DNA of 64,000 nucleotides from Bacillota bacterium (GCA_023440865.1 JAEXRM010000033.1:1-64000), one strand, 5' to 3'; positions 9,441-19,312 are shown, counted from the stretch's first letter. Translations and numbers: made by a program. Notes: generated by a model not told the origin, from the letters alone.

Positions 9441-10355
9441 GTGGTGAAAACCCAGATGTTGCATTACATGACGCACAGTGCCCAACCCCTGAAATTTGCA
9501 ACCTGCGGCAAGTTCGTCTCGACCCTTCCCTGGCGGCATCCGGACAGGAATCTCAATACGTTTGTTCTGCTGTTCGGCCGGGAGGGTACATTGCACATCG
9601 AGCAGAGCGGCCGACGCTATGAAATGAAAAAGGGGAATGTGATTCTGCTGCTGCCAGGGCATCCCCATACAGGCTGCGAGGTGTGTGAACCAGGGCTGGC
9701 CTATTATTGGTGCCATTTTTTCAGCAGGGAGAAGGAAGTGCATCTGCTCGAGGCTGACGAAATGCGCCAGCAGGTGATGCTCATGAACAGCAGCGGTTTT
9801 TCCAGCGGCTTTTCGGATGTGTACCTGTTACCCGAATTCGGACGGCTTGATTCGGAGGAGCGGGTGTCCATCCTGTTTCACCAGTTGCTCGACTATGCGA
9901 ACAGCGGCTGCTACTCCAGCTATTTCATGGATTATACGCTCAGTCTGCTGGCAATGGAGATCTCGCGGCAGTGCATCGACAATACCATGAGAGTCAGCCG
10001 CCAACACAGTTCTTCCGATCAGCGGCTATACGAAATCATGGAATGGATTCGGCTCAACCGGGAGCTCAAACTCACCGCCCAGGATGTGGCGGAGAAGTTC
10101 AACTACAATCCGGACTACCTCTCCTCATTGTTTCGTCAGGTGACAGGGTACCCGCTTCTGAAGTACATTCACAGGGTCAAGATGGCCGCTGCCCGGCAGC
10201 TGCTGCTCCAACAGCTCATCACCGTCCGGGAGGTCGCAGCGCAGACCGGTTATGACGATGAGAAGCACTTTATGAAGGTTTTCCGGCAATACGAGGGGAT
10301 GACACCCTCCCAATACCGCAACGCCTTCGTCAAGACACACATGAACAAGCGCTGA
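9441..10355 (+). CDS. AraC-family transcriptional regulator of the arabino-oligosaccharide operon
   Basis: This 304-residue protein has an N-terminal cupin-like sugar-binding domain (about 15-150) and a C-terminal double helix-turn-helix (about 200-300) with YNPDYLSSLFRQVTGY in the first and TGYDDEKHFMKVFRQYEG in the second. GTG starts at 9441 or 9444 follow AGGATAGG. It is divergent from the importer-GH127 operon, the usual arrangement for a local activator. The inducer is probably an arabinose-containing sugar; this is inferred from neighbours only. Confidence 0.87.
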   Translation: MVKTQMLHYMTHSAQPLKFATCGKFVSTLPWRHPDRNLNTFVLLFGREGTLHIEQSGRRYEMKKGNVILLLPGHPHTGCEVCEPGLAYYWCHFFSREKEVHLLEADEMRQQVMLMNSSGFSSGFSDVYLLPEFGRLDSEERVSILFHQLLDYANSGCYSSYFMDYTLSLLAMEISRQCIDNTMRVSRQHSSSDQRLYEIMEWIRLNRELKLTAQDVAEKFNYNPDYLSSLFRQVTGYPLLKYIHRVKMAAARQLLLQQLITVREVAAQTGYDDEKHFMKVFRQYEGMTPSQYRNAFVKTHMNKR

Positions 10356-10387
10356 TATTGCGTCATATGCCCTGCATGCGCGGGAAC

Positions 10388-10920
10388 TCAAGTATTCAGA
10401 AACCCGGCATGCTTCCGGTATGCGGATGGCGTCACACCCGCATACTTGCTGAACACCCGTGAGAAATGCCCCTGGGACGAGAAACCCAGGTAGGTGCCGA
10501 TGGCTGTCGCTGATTTGTCGGAATGGCGCAGCAGGCGTTTCGCTTCTTCCGTTTTCTCCTTGAGCACATAATCCGTCAATGTCATCCCGGTCTCGTCCTT
10601 GAACTTCCGGGACAAATACGGCCGGCTCATGTAAAGGCTGTCGGCGATCGCCTCCGCCGTGATCGGTTCGGACAGGTGACGGCGCACATGGTTCGCAACG
10701 GCGATCGCCAGCTTCGATGCCTTCGCGCCAAACTGCAGCCGTTCCATCCGGCTTGTGTAGTCGAGCACCATGTGATACTGGAGATTGATGATGCGATCCA
10801 TCGTCTGGAGCAGCTCGCATTTTTGGATGAACGCATCGCTCAATCGGAATGCGTCGTCCACGTCCATCCCGCCCTGAACGGCGGCCCTCGATACCAGGGT
10901 GGCCGTGACGCGGTTGGGAA
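10388..10920 (-). pseudogene. AraC-family regulator, 5'-truncated fragment
   Basis: The minus strand encodes the C-terminal part of a large AraC-type regulator: a linker helix region (GGMDVDDAFRLSDAFIQKCE) and a complete C-terminal double helix-turn-helix (GFSSQGHFSRVFSKYAGVTP). Recognisable similarity stops near 10920, where the opposite strand begins to encode the C-terminal part of a GH78 rhamnosidase. The usual N-terminal sensory half (about 200 residues) is missing and no start with a ribosome binding site is visible. It ends 33 bases from the stop of the upstream AraC gene. It is best read as a remnant produced by a deletion. Confidence 0.75.
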
Positions 10921-11399
10921 CCGGCTTCCTGTCCACCCCGTTCATCCTGGATGTGCTGGCGGAATTGGACATCGAACACGCCTACCGCCTGCTGGAGAAC
11001 GAGGACATGCCGGGCTGGCTGTTCATGCCGAAAAACGGCGCGACGACCGTCTGGGAATCCTGGGAAGGAACCATGGCCCAGGGCGGCATCGCCTCCCTGA
11101 ACCACTATTCCAAGGGTGCGGTCTGCGAATGGCTGTTCCGGACCATGTGCGGCATCCGGGTTGAGGCGGGGAACCGGTTCACCATCGCGCCCAGACCCGG
11201 TGGCGGCCTGACCCATGCGAAGGCGTGCTACCAGAGCGTGTACGGCCCGGTGGAGAGCGGATGGGAAAGGACGGCGGACGGCATGCGGCTGATCGTGCGC
11301 ATTCCGTGCAACACCCGCGCGGACGTTCGCCTGCCGGATGGCCGGTGCGAAACCGTGAAAACCGGGACGCACCAGTACCTTGTATCACAGCCGTCGTGA
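10905..11399 (+). pseudogene. GH78 alpha-L-rhamnosidase, C-terminal fragment
   Basis: About 160 residues match the C-terminal end of GH78 rhamnosidases: TRLGTGFLSTPFILDVL, then GATTVWESWEG, which carries the presumed catalytic base Glu, then SLNHYSKGAVCEWLF and the C-terminal beta-sandwich with FTIAPRPGG. The full enzymes are 700 or more residues, so the N-terminal domains and the catalytic acid are absent. The fragment begins where the opposite-strand AraC fragment begins, at about 10900. It has no ribosome binding site and is probably not functional. Confidence 0.8.
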
Positions 11400-11421
11400 C
11401 ACACAACCGCGGCGCATCCAG

Positions 11422-11473
11422 CCAACGCCGGCAACGGGAAGCGCGAATCCAGGCTTTGGCGTTGCCGCGTTGG
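11422..11473. terminator. Long inverted repeat between GH78 fragment and GH51
   Basis: CCAACGCCGGCAACG at 11422-11436 pairs with 11460-11473, leaving one bulged base. It lies between two convergent stop codons (11399 plus strand, 11485 minus strand), the position expected for a bidirectional terminator. No T-tract accompanies it. Confidence 0.45.
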
Positions 11474-11484
11474 CCGATTCCGGA

Positions 11485-12996
11485 TCATGCCGTCGCCGTT
11501 TGCAAGACAAGGATGTTGACGGAATGGGGCATGAGTTCGACATGCAAGCCGGATACGCCGCGAAGCGGCACAGTCTGTTCCACAACGCGTACGCCGTCCG
11601 GGTGCGTCACGCTGTTGCAGGCGTCCTTGGAGGAGCCGGCCAGCGTATACAGCTTCGCCGATTCACATGCCGGCACGCTCTCCAGGCGGAGACGAACCGT
11701 CTGGCACCGGTCCGGATGGCGATTGACAAGGGAAATCCGCAGATCGTCCGCGCCGGTGCTCCTGGTCGCGACAAGATCCAGTGCCGGCACCTGGACGGTC
11801 CTTCCGCCTGTGGACACCTCGAACACATCACCGGAGGCGAGCCAGCTGTCCACCACGGTATCCCCCATGTGCGCCGCGTACAGCTCGAACACATGATAGG
11901 TCGGGCGCAGCACCAACCCGTTTTCATGCGTGCATATGGCCCCCCGGGTATTCACAACCGGAGCGAAATTGGCCATGCCGACGGTGTTGCAGTGTTTGAG
12001 GCACTGGTTGAGGAAGCATGCGGCAAACACCGCATCCGCCAGGGTGTAGTCCTCGTTGCGGTCGTTTTCGTCACGGGGCAGGAGATAGGCCTCGGGGGTC
12101 AGTCCGGCATCCACATTCGGATGATGCCAGCCGCGGAGGTTCCATTCGTCAAATGCGATTTTGATCTTCCCCAGATACCCGAGGGCACCCAGCATATGCT
12201 CCGCCTTCAGGATGGTGTCCTCGATGGCCAGGGTCTGCGCCATGCAAGCCTCATAGCCGGACGGGCGATTGTCCTGCCACAGCGGATCCCAATACCCATG
12301 GATGGAGATCCAATCCAGCATGCCACCTGCTTCTTTGAGCAGGCCCACATTCCAGTCGATATCCGCCACGCTGGCGGCCAGCAGCTGGATGGACGGATCC
12401 ACGCGCTTCATCATCTTGGCTGACTCTTTGACATAACGGCCCCATTCCGACGCGGTTTTCGAACCGATCTCTCCCGGAAGGTAGTTTTCGTTCCCGATGC
12501 TCCAGTATTTGACGTTGTAAGGCTCCGCATGACCATTTGCGATGCGTGCCCTTGCCCACTTCCCTTCGGTTCCGAGGTTGCAGTATTCCACCCAGTCGCT
12601 CATTTCCTCGGGCGTGCCGCTTCCCGCGTTGGTGCAGATGTACGGTTCCGTGCCGATCTGCCTGCAAAGCGCGATGAACTCGTCCGTGCCGAACGCGTTG
12701 CTTTCCTCCACACGCCAGGCCTTGTCGAACGACGGCACGCGGTGACTTCCCACCCCATCCTTCCAGTGATAGGCGGAGACAAAGCATCCGCCGGGCCATC
12801 GGAGGATGGGGGTGCCGATCCGCTTCAATGCGGCGAGGACATCGGTCCGAAACCCCTGCCCGTCGGACAGCCTTGATCCCGGATCATAAACCCCGCCATA
12901 GATCTGGCGGTGGAAATGCTCGAGAAATTGGCCATAGATCATGTTGTTCCGCCGGCCTGTCACGCGTTTGGGGTGGATGTACGCATCGTGAACCAT
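11485..12996 (-). CDS. abfA: GH51 alpha-L-arabinofuranosidase
   Basis: The 503-residue enzyme matches intracellular GH51 arabinofuranosidases in length and motifs. The acid/base Glu170 is in WSIGNE and the nucleophile Glu284 in IAFDEWN; RWPGGCF at about 66-72 is also typical. AAAGGAGG precedes the ATG. There is no signal peptide, so it removes alpha-L-arabinose from imported arabinan or arabinoxylan fragments in the cytosol. It follows the Gfo/Idh gene on the same strand after about 100 bases and probably shares its transcript. Together with GH127 it covers both alpha and beta arabinofuranosides. Confidence 0.92.
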   Translation of the reverse strand: MVHDAYIHPKRVTGRRNNMIYGQFLEHFHRQIYGGVYDPGSRLSDGQGFRTDVLAALKRIGTPILRWPGGCFVSAYHWKDGVGSHRVPSFDKAWRVEESNAFGTDEFIALCRQIGTEPYICTNAGSGTPEEMSDWVEYCNLGTEGKWARARIANGHAEPYNVKYWSIGNENYLPGEIGSKTASEWGRYVKESAKMMKRVDPSIQLLAASVADIDWNVGLLKEAGGMLDWISIHGYWDPLWQDNRPSGYEACMAQTLAIEDTILKAEHMLGALGYLGKIKIAFDEWNLRGWHHPNVDAGLTPEAYLLPRDENDRNEDYTLADAVFAACFLNQCLKHCNTVGMANFAPVVNTRGAICTHENGLVLRPTYHVFELYAAHMGDTVVDSWLASGDVFEVSTGGRTVQVPALDLVATRSTGADDLRISLVNRHPDRCQTVRLRLESVPACESAKLYTLAGSSKDACNSVTHPDGVRVVEQTVPLRGVSGLHVELMPHSVNILVLQTATA

Positions 12997-13099
12997 CGGT
13001 CAGGTCCTCCTTTTCTGCGAACCATGGCGAAGCGCGACCTCGCCGGATTTCATCCTGTTCGTTCATGCCCGGCGTTGTGCGGCCTGATGTCCTCCCTGT

Positions 13100-14257
13100 T
13101 CAGACGACGTGACGGAAGTCCGGCACCCGGATCGGCCGTCCATCATCCATGGCCGACATATGCGCGCAGATGCCCGCGCCCGTGATGTTGGCTGACCGGA
13201 ACTCGTCGAGGAGCGGCTTTCTTCCTTCCGAAAGGCTGCTCAGGAATTCATGGACCAAGTGGGGGTGTGAGCCGCCATGGCCACCCCCTTCCTCGAAGGT
13301 CAGCTGGGGATTTGTTTCATCGAAGTACCTTCCCTTTACGGTATAGGGTGCGATCCGAGGCGGAAGCAGCTCCGCCCGGTTCCGGCATCGGATGCGTCTG
13401 CTGGACGACGGGAGGCCGCGCTAGAAACCGCCGTTCCCATCCGGAACCGTATTCCCGAGAACAAACAGGACCGGATCCTCCTCTTCGACTTGCTGCCATT
13501 CGAAGGCCTGCGATTCCCCATACACGCAGAAGCTCTCCGTATACCCGCGCGCACTGGCAAAGAGCGCGCGCGTCGCCTCTCCGACCGTGCCGTCCGCAAA
13601 CCGGAACACGGCGCATTCCATGGGATACGGGTTGCCATACGGCTCCACAAGCTCCTGTCTCATCCGGCCGGTGCCGAATCCGTGAACCTGCACGATGGGG
13701 GAGTCAAGAACCATCACCATCGGCGCGATGGCATGTGTGGCGTAATGCATGGGCGGAAGGCCCTTCCAGTATTCCGGCCAGTGCTCCATGTCCTGGTAAT
13801 GGGCGCCGCGCACCATCTGGATGCGCCCGAAGGCGCCTTGCTGGACCATCTCCCGCACCTGCAGGAAATGCGTGGTGTAGACGGAGGTCTCCATCATCAT
13901 GTATGTCTTCCCGGAGCTTCGCACGGCATCGATGATCCGTTGCAGCCCTTCCAGGATCAACGCCATCGGCACGGTGCATGCGCAGTGCCTGCCGGATTCC
14001 AGCACACGGACGGTCTGCTCCTCGTGCAGCGGAATCGGTGTGACCAGGTGCACCGCGTCGATGTCGGGGTCCGCAAGCACTTCGTCAAGCGAGGCGTACA
14101 CCCGGTCGCAGCGGTACCGGTCCTGGAATCGGCGCGCTTTCTCCCCGTCCGCATCGCACAGCCCCAAAAGGCCCACTTCGGGATGATGACGATAAACCGG
14201 GACGAAGGCGCCCCCAAAGCCAAGACCCACCAAGGCGACATTCCATTTGCGTTTCAT
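13100..14257 (-). pseudogene. Gfo/Idh/MocA-family oxidoreductase with internal stop and compensating frameshifts
   Basis: The start at 14257 follows AAGGAG by 6 bases. The N-terminal NAD-binding domain (VALVGLGFGG) and most of the C-terminal domain read to a TAG at 13421-13423. The family signature then resumes in the same frame: RAELLPPRIAPYT, then GGGHGGSHPHLVHEFLSSL, then SAMDDGRPIRVPDFR, ending at 13100. Between 13423 and about 13380 a different frame reads ARPPVVQQTHPMP, which restores the expected protein. One missing base near TTTC and one extra G before AACCGG would explain this. The total would be about 385 residues, normal for the family. The family mostly comprises sugar or inositol dehydrogenases. 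It could be a real pseudogene or a pair of sequence errors. Confidence 0.8.
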
Positions 14258-14616
14258 GCGCATCTCCTTATCGGGATTGTTCCAAGCCTGGTCTTCCAGG
14301 ATATCTGCCCGGACCGCCATCAGGTGCCGGAACAGCAGCTCGGGATAGACATACGGGAACAGAAACCTGATGGCAGCTTTCAGGAAGCCGATGCCGTCCC
14401 GCGTGCCACACTACGTGAAAGCATGCCATTTCAATGGTTTTCATGCTTCTCTCGGGCTTATCGTATAAGGATTGACCGCGATAATGAATGGAAGTTACGG
14501 AAGCTAACATGTATAATCGGGAAATACTGTGCACATATGGCACACGGCGCAGCGTGGCGTTCGTGTGACAAGGCGAGACCGGGCGAAGAACCGACAAGCA
14601 GGTGAAAAGGGGTTTC
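14258..14616. promoter_or_regulatory. Divergent intergenic region between Gfo/Idh gene and AraC regulator
   Basis: The 359-base gap holds a TATAAT at 14512-14517 and a TTGACC at 14472-14477, but these are too far apart to pair. A weak TGGAAG lies at 14489-14494, 17 bases before TATAAT. The weak -35 would suit an activated promoter. I see no gene in it; the minus-strand open frame extending into it lacks a good start. Confidence 0.35.
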
Positions 14617-15429
14617 ATGAACAGACTGGCCATCAACCGGAGGCGGAACGTGACGCTGGCCAACTACAACCGCCATTTCGCCGGAGAAATGCATCCGGAC
14701 CGCACCATGGCCGAGCATGACCTCGTATTGATCCTGGAAGGAACCTGGACCATCGGCCAGGAAGGCGTCGCATATCCGCTTGGACCCGGGGATGTCATTT
14801 TGCTGCATGCCGGGCACGCACATGCCGGGGTGATTCCCTGTCCGACAGAGGTGCGCACGATGTTTGTCCATCTTTCCCGCCTGCCGGAGGATTCCTTCGG
14901 AGCGGAATCCCCTGCCTGCGGTCACACAGAACATGGGGTGGATCTTCCCGTCGTCATTCGGCGATGCGATTCGGCCAGCATCTTGTCCCTGTTCGAGGAC
15001 ATCGTGCACACCTTCTGGTCGGACGAACGGATGAAACCGGCCAAGCTGGCCATCCTTGCGGATCTTCTTCTGATCCGCCTCCAGGAGCAGGCGCAGGGCA
15101 ACCGGGATCGGGACGCACACCTGATGGCGGATGTCCTGCTGCGGATCCGGCGGGAACCGGATCGTTTCCACACGCTCGAGGAGCTGGCGTTAGCGGTTCA
15201 CCTGTCCACCCGCGCGCTGACGGCCAAATTCCGAAAAGCCACAGGAAACTCCCCGCACCGGTACGAGATGGACCTGAAGCTTGAAATGGCGCGCCGCATG
15301 CTGCTCGATCAGCCGGAACGCACCTTGCGGGAAGTGGCCGGCAGCTTCGGCTTCTACGACGAGTTTCATTTCAGCCGTCTGTTCAAGCGCAAGTTTGGCA
15401 TTCCGCCATCGAAAGCGGTACAGCCTTGA
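14617..15429 (+). CDS. AraC-family transcriptional regulator (cupin sensor)
   Basis: ATG 14617 follows AAGGGG with a 4-base spacer; GTG 14602 in frame is an alternative. The 270-residue product has an N-terminal cupin (GVAYPLGPGDVILLHAGHAH) that probably binds a sugar, and a C-terminal pair of helix-turn-helix motifs (LAVHLSTRALTAKFRKATG and FGFYDEFHFSRLFKRKFG). It is divergent from the Gfo/Idh-GH51 pair and is its likely regulator. The ligand is unknown. Confidence 0.87.
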   Translation: MNRLAINRRRNVTLANYNRHFAGEMHPDRTMAEHDLVLILEGTWTIGQEGVAYPLGPGDVILLHAGHAHAGVIPCPTEVRTMFVHLSRLPEDSFGAESPACGHTEHGVDLPVVIRRCDSASILSLFEDIVHTFWSDERMKPAKLAILADLLLIRLQEQAQGNRDRDAHLMADVLLRIRREPDRFHTLEELALAVHLSTRALTAKFRKATGNSPHRYEMDLKLEMARRMLLDQPERTLREVAGSFGFYDEFHFSRLFKRKFGIPPSKAVQP

Positions 15430-15616
15430 ACACAGCGGGCACTCCGATCGGAGCGGGATTCACGCGGCGCACCCGCAGCAGGCCGGTCAAACGCAATCCC
15501 AAGTTGAAAAAACATGAAGTGCGTGCAAGAATACAGGTAATGGCCTGTCGGGCCTTCCCCTGGCGCCCCGGCTCCGGGACCACCATCGGCACGCGCAGAC
15601 AAAGGAGATGTTCCCC

Positions 15617-16441
15617 ATGATCGCATTCATCGCCCAGTTCACTCCGGTCCAACAGGCACTGATGGGAACACTCTTCACCTATGCCGTCACGGCACTGGGC
15701 GCTTCGTTGGTATTTTTCTTCAAAAGCCTGAACAAGACACTTCTCAACGGAATGCTCGGCTTTGCGGCTGGTGTCATGATCGCCGCGAGCTTCTGGTCGC
15801 TTCTCGCTCCGGGCATCGCCATGGCCGAGGAGCAGGGACAGGTTGCTTGGCTGACCGCCGCTGCGGGCTTTCTGCTCGGCGGCGGCTTCCTGTATGCGGT
15901 CGACAAGCTGCTGCCGCATTTGCACATGGGGTTGCCCAGCGCCCAGGCCGAAGGCCCCAAAACGTCCTGGCAGCGCAGCATCCTGTTGGTCATGGCCATC
16001 ACGCTGCACAACATACCGGAAGGGTTGGCCGTCGGTGTCGCATTCGGCGCGGCGGCCTCCGGAGACACCGCCGGCGCGAGCGTGGCCGGTGCGATCGCCC
16101 TGGCGATCGGCATCGGGCTGCAGAACTTTCCCGAGGGGGCCGCGGTTTCCATCCCCCTGCGCAGGGAGGGCTTCAGCAGAACCAAGGCTTTCCTGTACGG
16201 GCAGGCTTCCGGCATTGTCGAGCCCATCGCCGGCGTGATCGGCGCATTCGCCGTCATCGCCATGAAGCCGATCATGCCTTACGCACTGGCGTTTGCGGCA
16301 GGGGCGATGATCTACGTCGTCATCGAGGAGCTGATACCGGAAGCGCAGCATGAAGAGGGCGGATCCAAGACAGACATCGCAACCATCGGTGCGATGCTGG
16401 GTTTTGCCATCATGATGGTGCTGGACGTCGCACTGGGTTGA
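15617..16441 (+). CDS. ZIP-family divalent metal transporter (GufA/ZupT type)
   Basis: ATG 15617 is preceded by AAGGAG at 15602-15607; the ATG directly abutting that site (15608) is too close. The 274-residue product has about eight membrane segments and both metal-site signatures of bacterial ZIP proteins: HNIPEGLAVG in TM4 and NFPEGAAVSIP in TM5. A loop with HLHMG lies between TM3 and TM4. It should bring zinc, iron or manganese into the cell. No metal regulator is adjacent and it is not obviously part of the sugar genes. Confidence 0.9.
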   Translation: MIAFIAQFTPVQQALMGTLFTYAVTALGASLVFFFKSLNKTLLNGMLGFAAGVMIAASFWSLLAPGIAMAEEQGQVAWLTAAAGFLLGGGFLYAVDKLLPHLHMGLPSAQAEGPKTSWQRSILLVMAITLHNIPEGLAVGVAFGAAASGDTAGASVAGAIALAIGIGLQNFPEGAAVSIPLRREGFSRTKAFLYGQASGIVEPIAGVIGAFAVIAMKPIMPYALAFAAGAMIYVVIEELIPEAQHEEGGSKTDIATIGAMLGFAIMMVLDVALG

Positions 16442-16519
16442 ACCCCCCCCGGGATTTTGCCGGCGATTGGTGGTATCTATCCAGCAATCACACGCTGGAA
16501 CACAGGACGGGCAAACGGC

Positions 16520-17368
16520 ATGATGGATTTCGAGCAATACCGGCTGATCGTGGAAAACGCGCCCAACATGCTCTGGCGGGCGGGGCTGGACACGAAATGC
16601 GACTACTTCAACGCCACCTGGCTGCATTTCACCGGTCGCTCCATGGAGCAGGAAATCGGCAACGGCTGGACGGAAGGGGTGCATCCCGAAGACCTGGAAC
16701 GATGCATCGCCATTTATCTGGCATCCTTTTCCGAGCGGAAAGCCTTCGTGATGGAGTATCGACTGCGCCGCGCGGATGGCGAATACCGCTGGATCAACGA
16801 CCACGGCACGCCCTATTACGATCAAACCGGTGCGTTCGCCGGCTATATCGGCAGCTGCATGGATGTCACGGAGCGGGTCGAAGGCATGAACCTGAAGCGG
16901 ATGGCCCAGACCGACGAACTGACGGGCCTGTTGAACCGTTCCCGCTTCAAGTGCCTGGCCGAACAGGAAATGGAACGGGCGAAGCGCTATCACACGTCGC
17001 TGTGCCTGATCATGGCGGACATCGACCGCTTCAAGCAGGTCAACGACACCTATGGCCATGCGACGGGCGATCAGGTGCTGATCCACTTTGCGAACTTTCT
17101 CATATCGCATGTGCGCCACTTTGACCTCATCGGACGCCATGGTGGCGACGAATTCATCCTTTTGATGCCGGAAACCACGGCGGAACAGGCCCATCAAGCC
17201 ATCGGCCACCTGTTGGCATCCATGCGGCAGGATGCAGTGGCGCTGCGTGAGGGCATCTACCGCATCGCGGCCAGCTTCGGCGTCGCATCGCTGCAGGAAG
17301 GGGACACATATGCGCTCCTGCTCGAGCGCGCGGACAAGGAGATGTACCGGGCAAAGCATTCCGCATAG
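16520..17368 (+). CDS. PAS-domain diguanylate cyclase
   Basis: The likely ATG is 16520, where the PAS homology begins; an upstream in-frame start at 16457 would add 21 unrelated residues. The 282-residue protein has a PAS sensor domain (about 6-120, ending MDVTERV) and a GGDEF domain (about 130-282). The active-site GGDEF at 208-212 is intact, and the inhibitory I-site RHFD at 199-202 lies exactly five residues before it. It should therefore make cyclic di-GMP from two GTP with product inhibition. There are no transmembrane segments, so it senses a cytosolic signal. It lies just after the ZIP gene, and upstream of a chemoreceptor. Confidence 0.92.
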   Translation: MMDFEQYRLIVENAPNMLWRAGLDTKCDYFNATWLHFTGRSMEQEIGNGWTEGVHPEDLERCIAIYLASFSERKAFVMEYRLRRADGEYRWINDHGTPYYDQTGAFAGYIGSCMDVTERVEGMNLKRMAQTDELTGLLNRSRFKCLAEQEMERAKRYHTSLCLIMADIDRFKQVNDTYGHATGDQVLIHFANFLISHVRHFDLIGRHGGDEFILLMPETTAEQAHQAIGHLLASMRQDAVALREGIYRIAASFGVASLQEGDTYALLLERADKEMYRAKHSA

Positions 17369-17578
17369 GCTGCGATCGGCCGAAACAGCATCCCCCTTTT
17401 CCCACGCAGCGGTTGCTGCACATAACGATATGGTCTTTGCTGTGTATCAAACCCGCATCACACAAGGATTTCATCGGACAAGTCGCTTCATTTATGTTAC
17501 ACTGTATGCATTGTAGCGACGCTTGTCATCCAGATCAATACTACGGACGAGCGACCCGGTCATTTCATGGAGGGGACG

Positions 17579-19312
17579 ATGAAGCACAGCATTCAAAGAC
17601 GCATTGTTCTGTCTTTCGGCCTGCTGATTCTTGTCATCGGTGTTGCACTCACCGCGATCAACATCGGTCAGGCCGCACGTTCCATGAGCAAGCTGCAGCA
17701 GAGCATGCTGGAAGCACAGCTCAAGAGCAACGCTGCTTCAGCCCGCGCGTACCTGAGGGATGCCTATGGCAGCCTGTCCCTGAAGGGCGGCGCGTTTTAT
17801 GCCCAGAACGGCACACCCATCGAGGGAGATACCGTCCTGGTGGACAAGCTGCAACAGGAGTTGGGCGTGGCAGCCACCTTCTTTGCCGCCGACGGGTCGG
17901 ATTTCCGCTGCGTCACCACCAACCTCCTCAACGAGGACGGCTCACGGGCCGTTGGCACCATGCTCGGCACCGACAGCGCGGCCTATTACGGTACGGCCAC
18001 AGGCAAGCGTTTCCTTGGCACAGACATCATCAACGGCGTTTCCTATCTTGCCTCCTATGATCCCATCATCATGGGCGGCCAGGTGCAGGGCATCCTCTTC
18101 ATCGGCGTGTCTGAAGCCGAGAGTGTGGCGCAGATATGGGAATTCCGGAATCAAATGCTCATGGTTTCCATCGCCATGTCCATCGGCCTGCTGCTGCTGT
18201 CCATCGTTATCGCATTCCTGATCGGCCGGAACCTGTCGCGCCCCATCCTCAGGCTGGTCTCCCATTCCTCCGGCATCGCGGCGCTTGACATCCGGCACGG
18301 CATCCCGGAGGAACTGGTACGTCGCAAGGATGAAATCGGACAAATGGCGGGCGCATTCGACAGCATCGTGCGCAGCCTGCGCGCGTTCATCTCCACGGTC
18401 CAGGACACCTCGGAGCAGGTGACCACCGCATCCGGCCGCCTGTTCGAAACATCGGAGCAGGTCTCCCGTGCGGCGGACGATGTGGCGCACACCGTCACGG
18501 AGATCGCGCAGGGCGCCTCCGAGCAGGCCCGGCAAACGGAATCAGGCGTCAACGGCATGGCCATGCTCGGACAACAGCTCGAGCTGAGCGGTCGCATGAT
18601 GACCCTGCTGCATGGCGCATCCCAGGATGTCATCTCCCTGCAGAACGAGGGAACGCAGATACTCGGCCACCTCGTCTCCGATACCGACAAGAGCCGGACG
18701 GCCGTGGACTCGGTTGCCGAAATCGTGCAGGAGACCCGCAACAGCGCAGATCAGATCGCCACGGCCACCGGCATGATCCAACGCCTGGCGGCGCAGACCA
18801 ACCTGCTTGCGCTCAATGCGGCCATCGAAGCGGCCCGGGCCGGCGAGGCGGGACGCGGATTTGCCGTTGTGGCGGATGAAATCCGCTCGCTGGCCATCTC
18901 GTCCAGCGGGTTTGTCAAGGAAATCGAAACCATCATCGGGCAGCTGGAATCCAGGGCGGCACGGGCCGTCACGGACATGCAGTCCGTCAGGGAGCTCATG
19001 GTGCGTCAAAGCGAGCGCGTCGGAGATACCTCACGCAAATTCGAAGGCATCTCCGACGCAGTCGGGCAGATGAGGCAGGCCATCGAGTCGCTTGGCTCCG
19101 CCACGAAAACCATCGAGGGGCAGAATGATGTGGTGGTGTGCATCCTGCAGGATCTGTCCGCCATATCGGAAGAGAATGCCGCCGGTGCGGAGGAAACGGC
19201 CGCATCCGTCGAGGAACAGACCTCCTCGATGGCGGAGCTGGCGCGAGCCTCCTCCGCGCTCAACGACCTGGCGACAGAGCTGCGGACCCATGTGGCCCGG
19301 TTCAAATACTGA
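17579..19312 (+). CDS. Methyl-accepting chemotaxis protein with periplasmic Cache-type sensor
   Basis: ATG 17579 follows GGAGGGG. The 577-residue protein has TM1 at about 9-29, an extracellular single-Cache-like domain (about 30-190, with YYGTATGKRFLGTDI and YDPIIMGGQVQGILFIG), TM2 at about 193-215, a HAMP linker (about 216-270) and a signalling domain with the hairpin tip AAQTNLLALNAAIEAARAGE. It relays binding of an external ligand to CheA/CheW. The presence of the gene implies a motile organism, although no other chemotaxis genes are in view. Ligand unknown. Confidence 0.93.
   Translation: MKHSIQRRIVLSFGLLILVIGVALTAINIGQAARSMSKLQQSMLEAQLKSNAASARAYLRDAYGSLSLKGGAFYAQNGTPIEGDTVLVDKLQQELGVAATFFAADGSDFRCVTTNLLNEDGSRAVGTMLGTDSAAYYGTATGKRFLGTDIINGVSYLASYDPIIMGGQVQGILFIGVSEAESVAQIWEFRNQMLMVSIAMSIGLLLLSIVIAFLIGRNLSRPILRLVSHSSGIAALDIRHGIPEELVRRKDEIGQMAGAFDSIVRSLRAFISTVQDTSEQVTTASGRLFETSEQVSRAADDVAHTVTEIAQGASEQARQTESGVNGMAMLGQQLELSGRMMTLLHGASQDVISLQNEGTQILGHLVSDTDKSRTAVDSVAEIVQETRNSADQIATATGMIQRLAAQTNLLALNAAIEAARAGEAGRGFAVVADEIRSLAISSSGFVKEIETIIGQLESRAARAVTDMQSVRELMVRQSERVGDTSRKFEGISDAVGQMRQAIESLGSATKTIEGQNDVVVCILQDLSAISEENAAGAEETAASVEEQTSSMAELARASSALNDLATELRTHVARFKY

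Noticed and set aside
14472..14500. TTGACC as the -35 of the second AraC gene promoter
   Set aside because: No acceptable -10 lies 16 to 18 bases downstream; the good TATAAT at 14512 is too far away.
15383..17359. A minus-strand open frame of about 660 codons opposite the ZIP and GGDEF genes
   Set aside because: Both opposite-strand genes have intact catalytic or metal motifs; the antisense frame has none.
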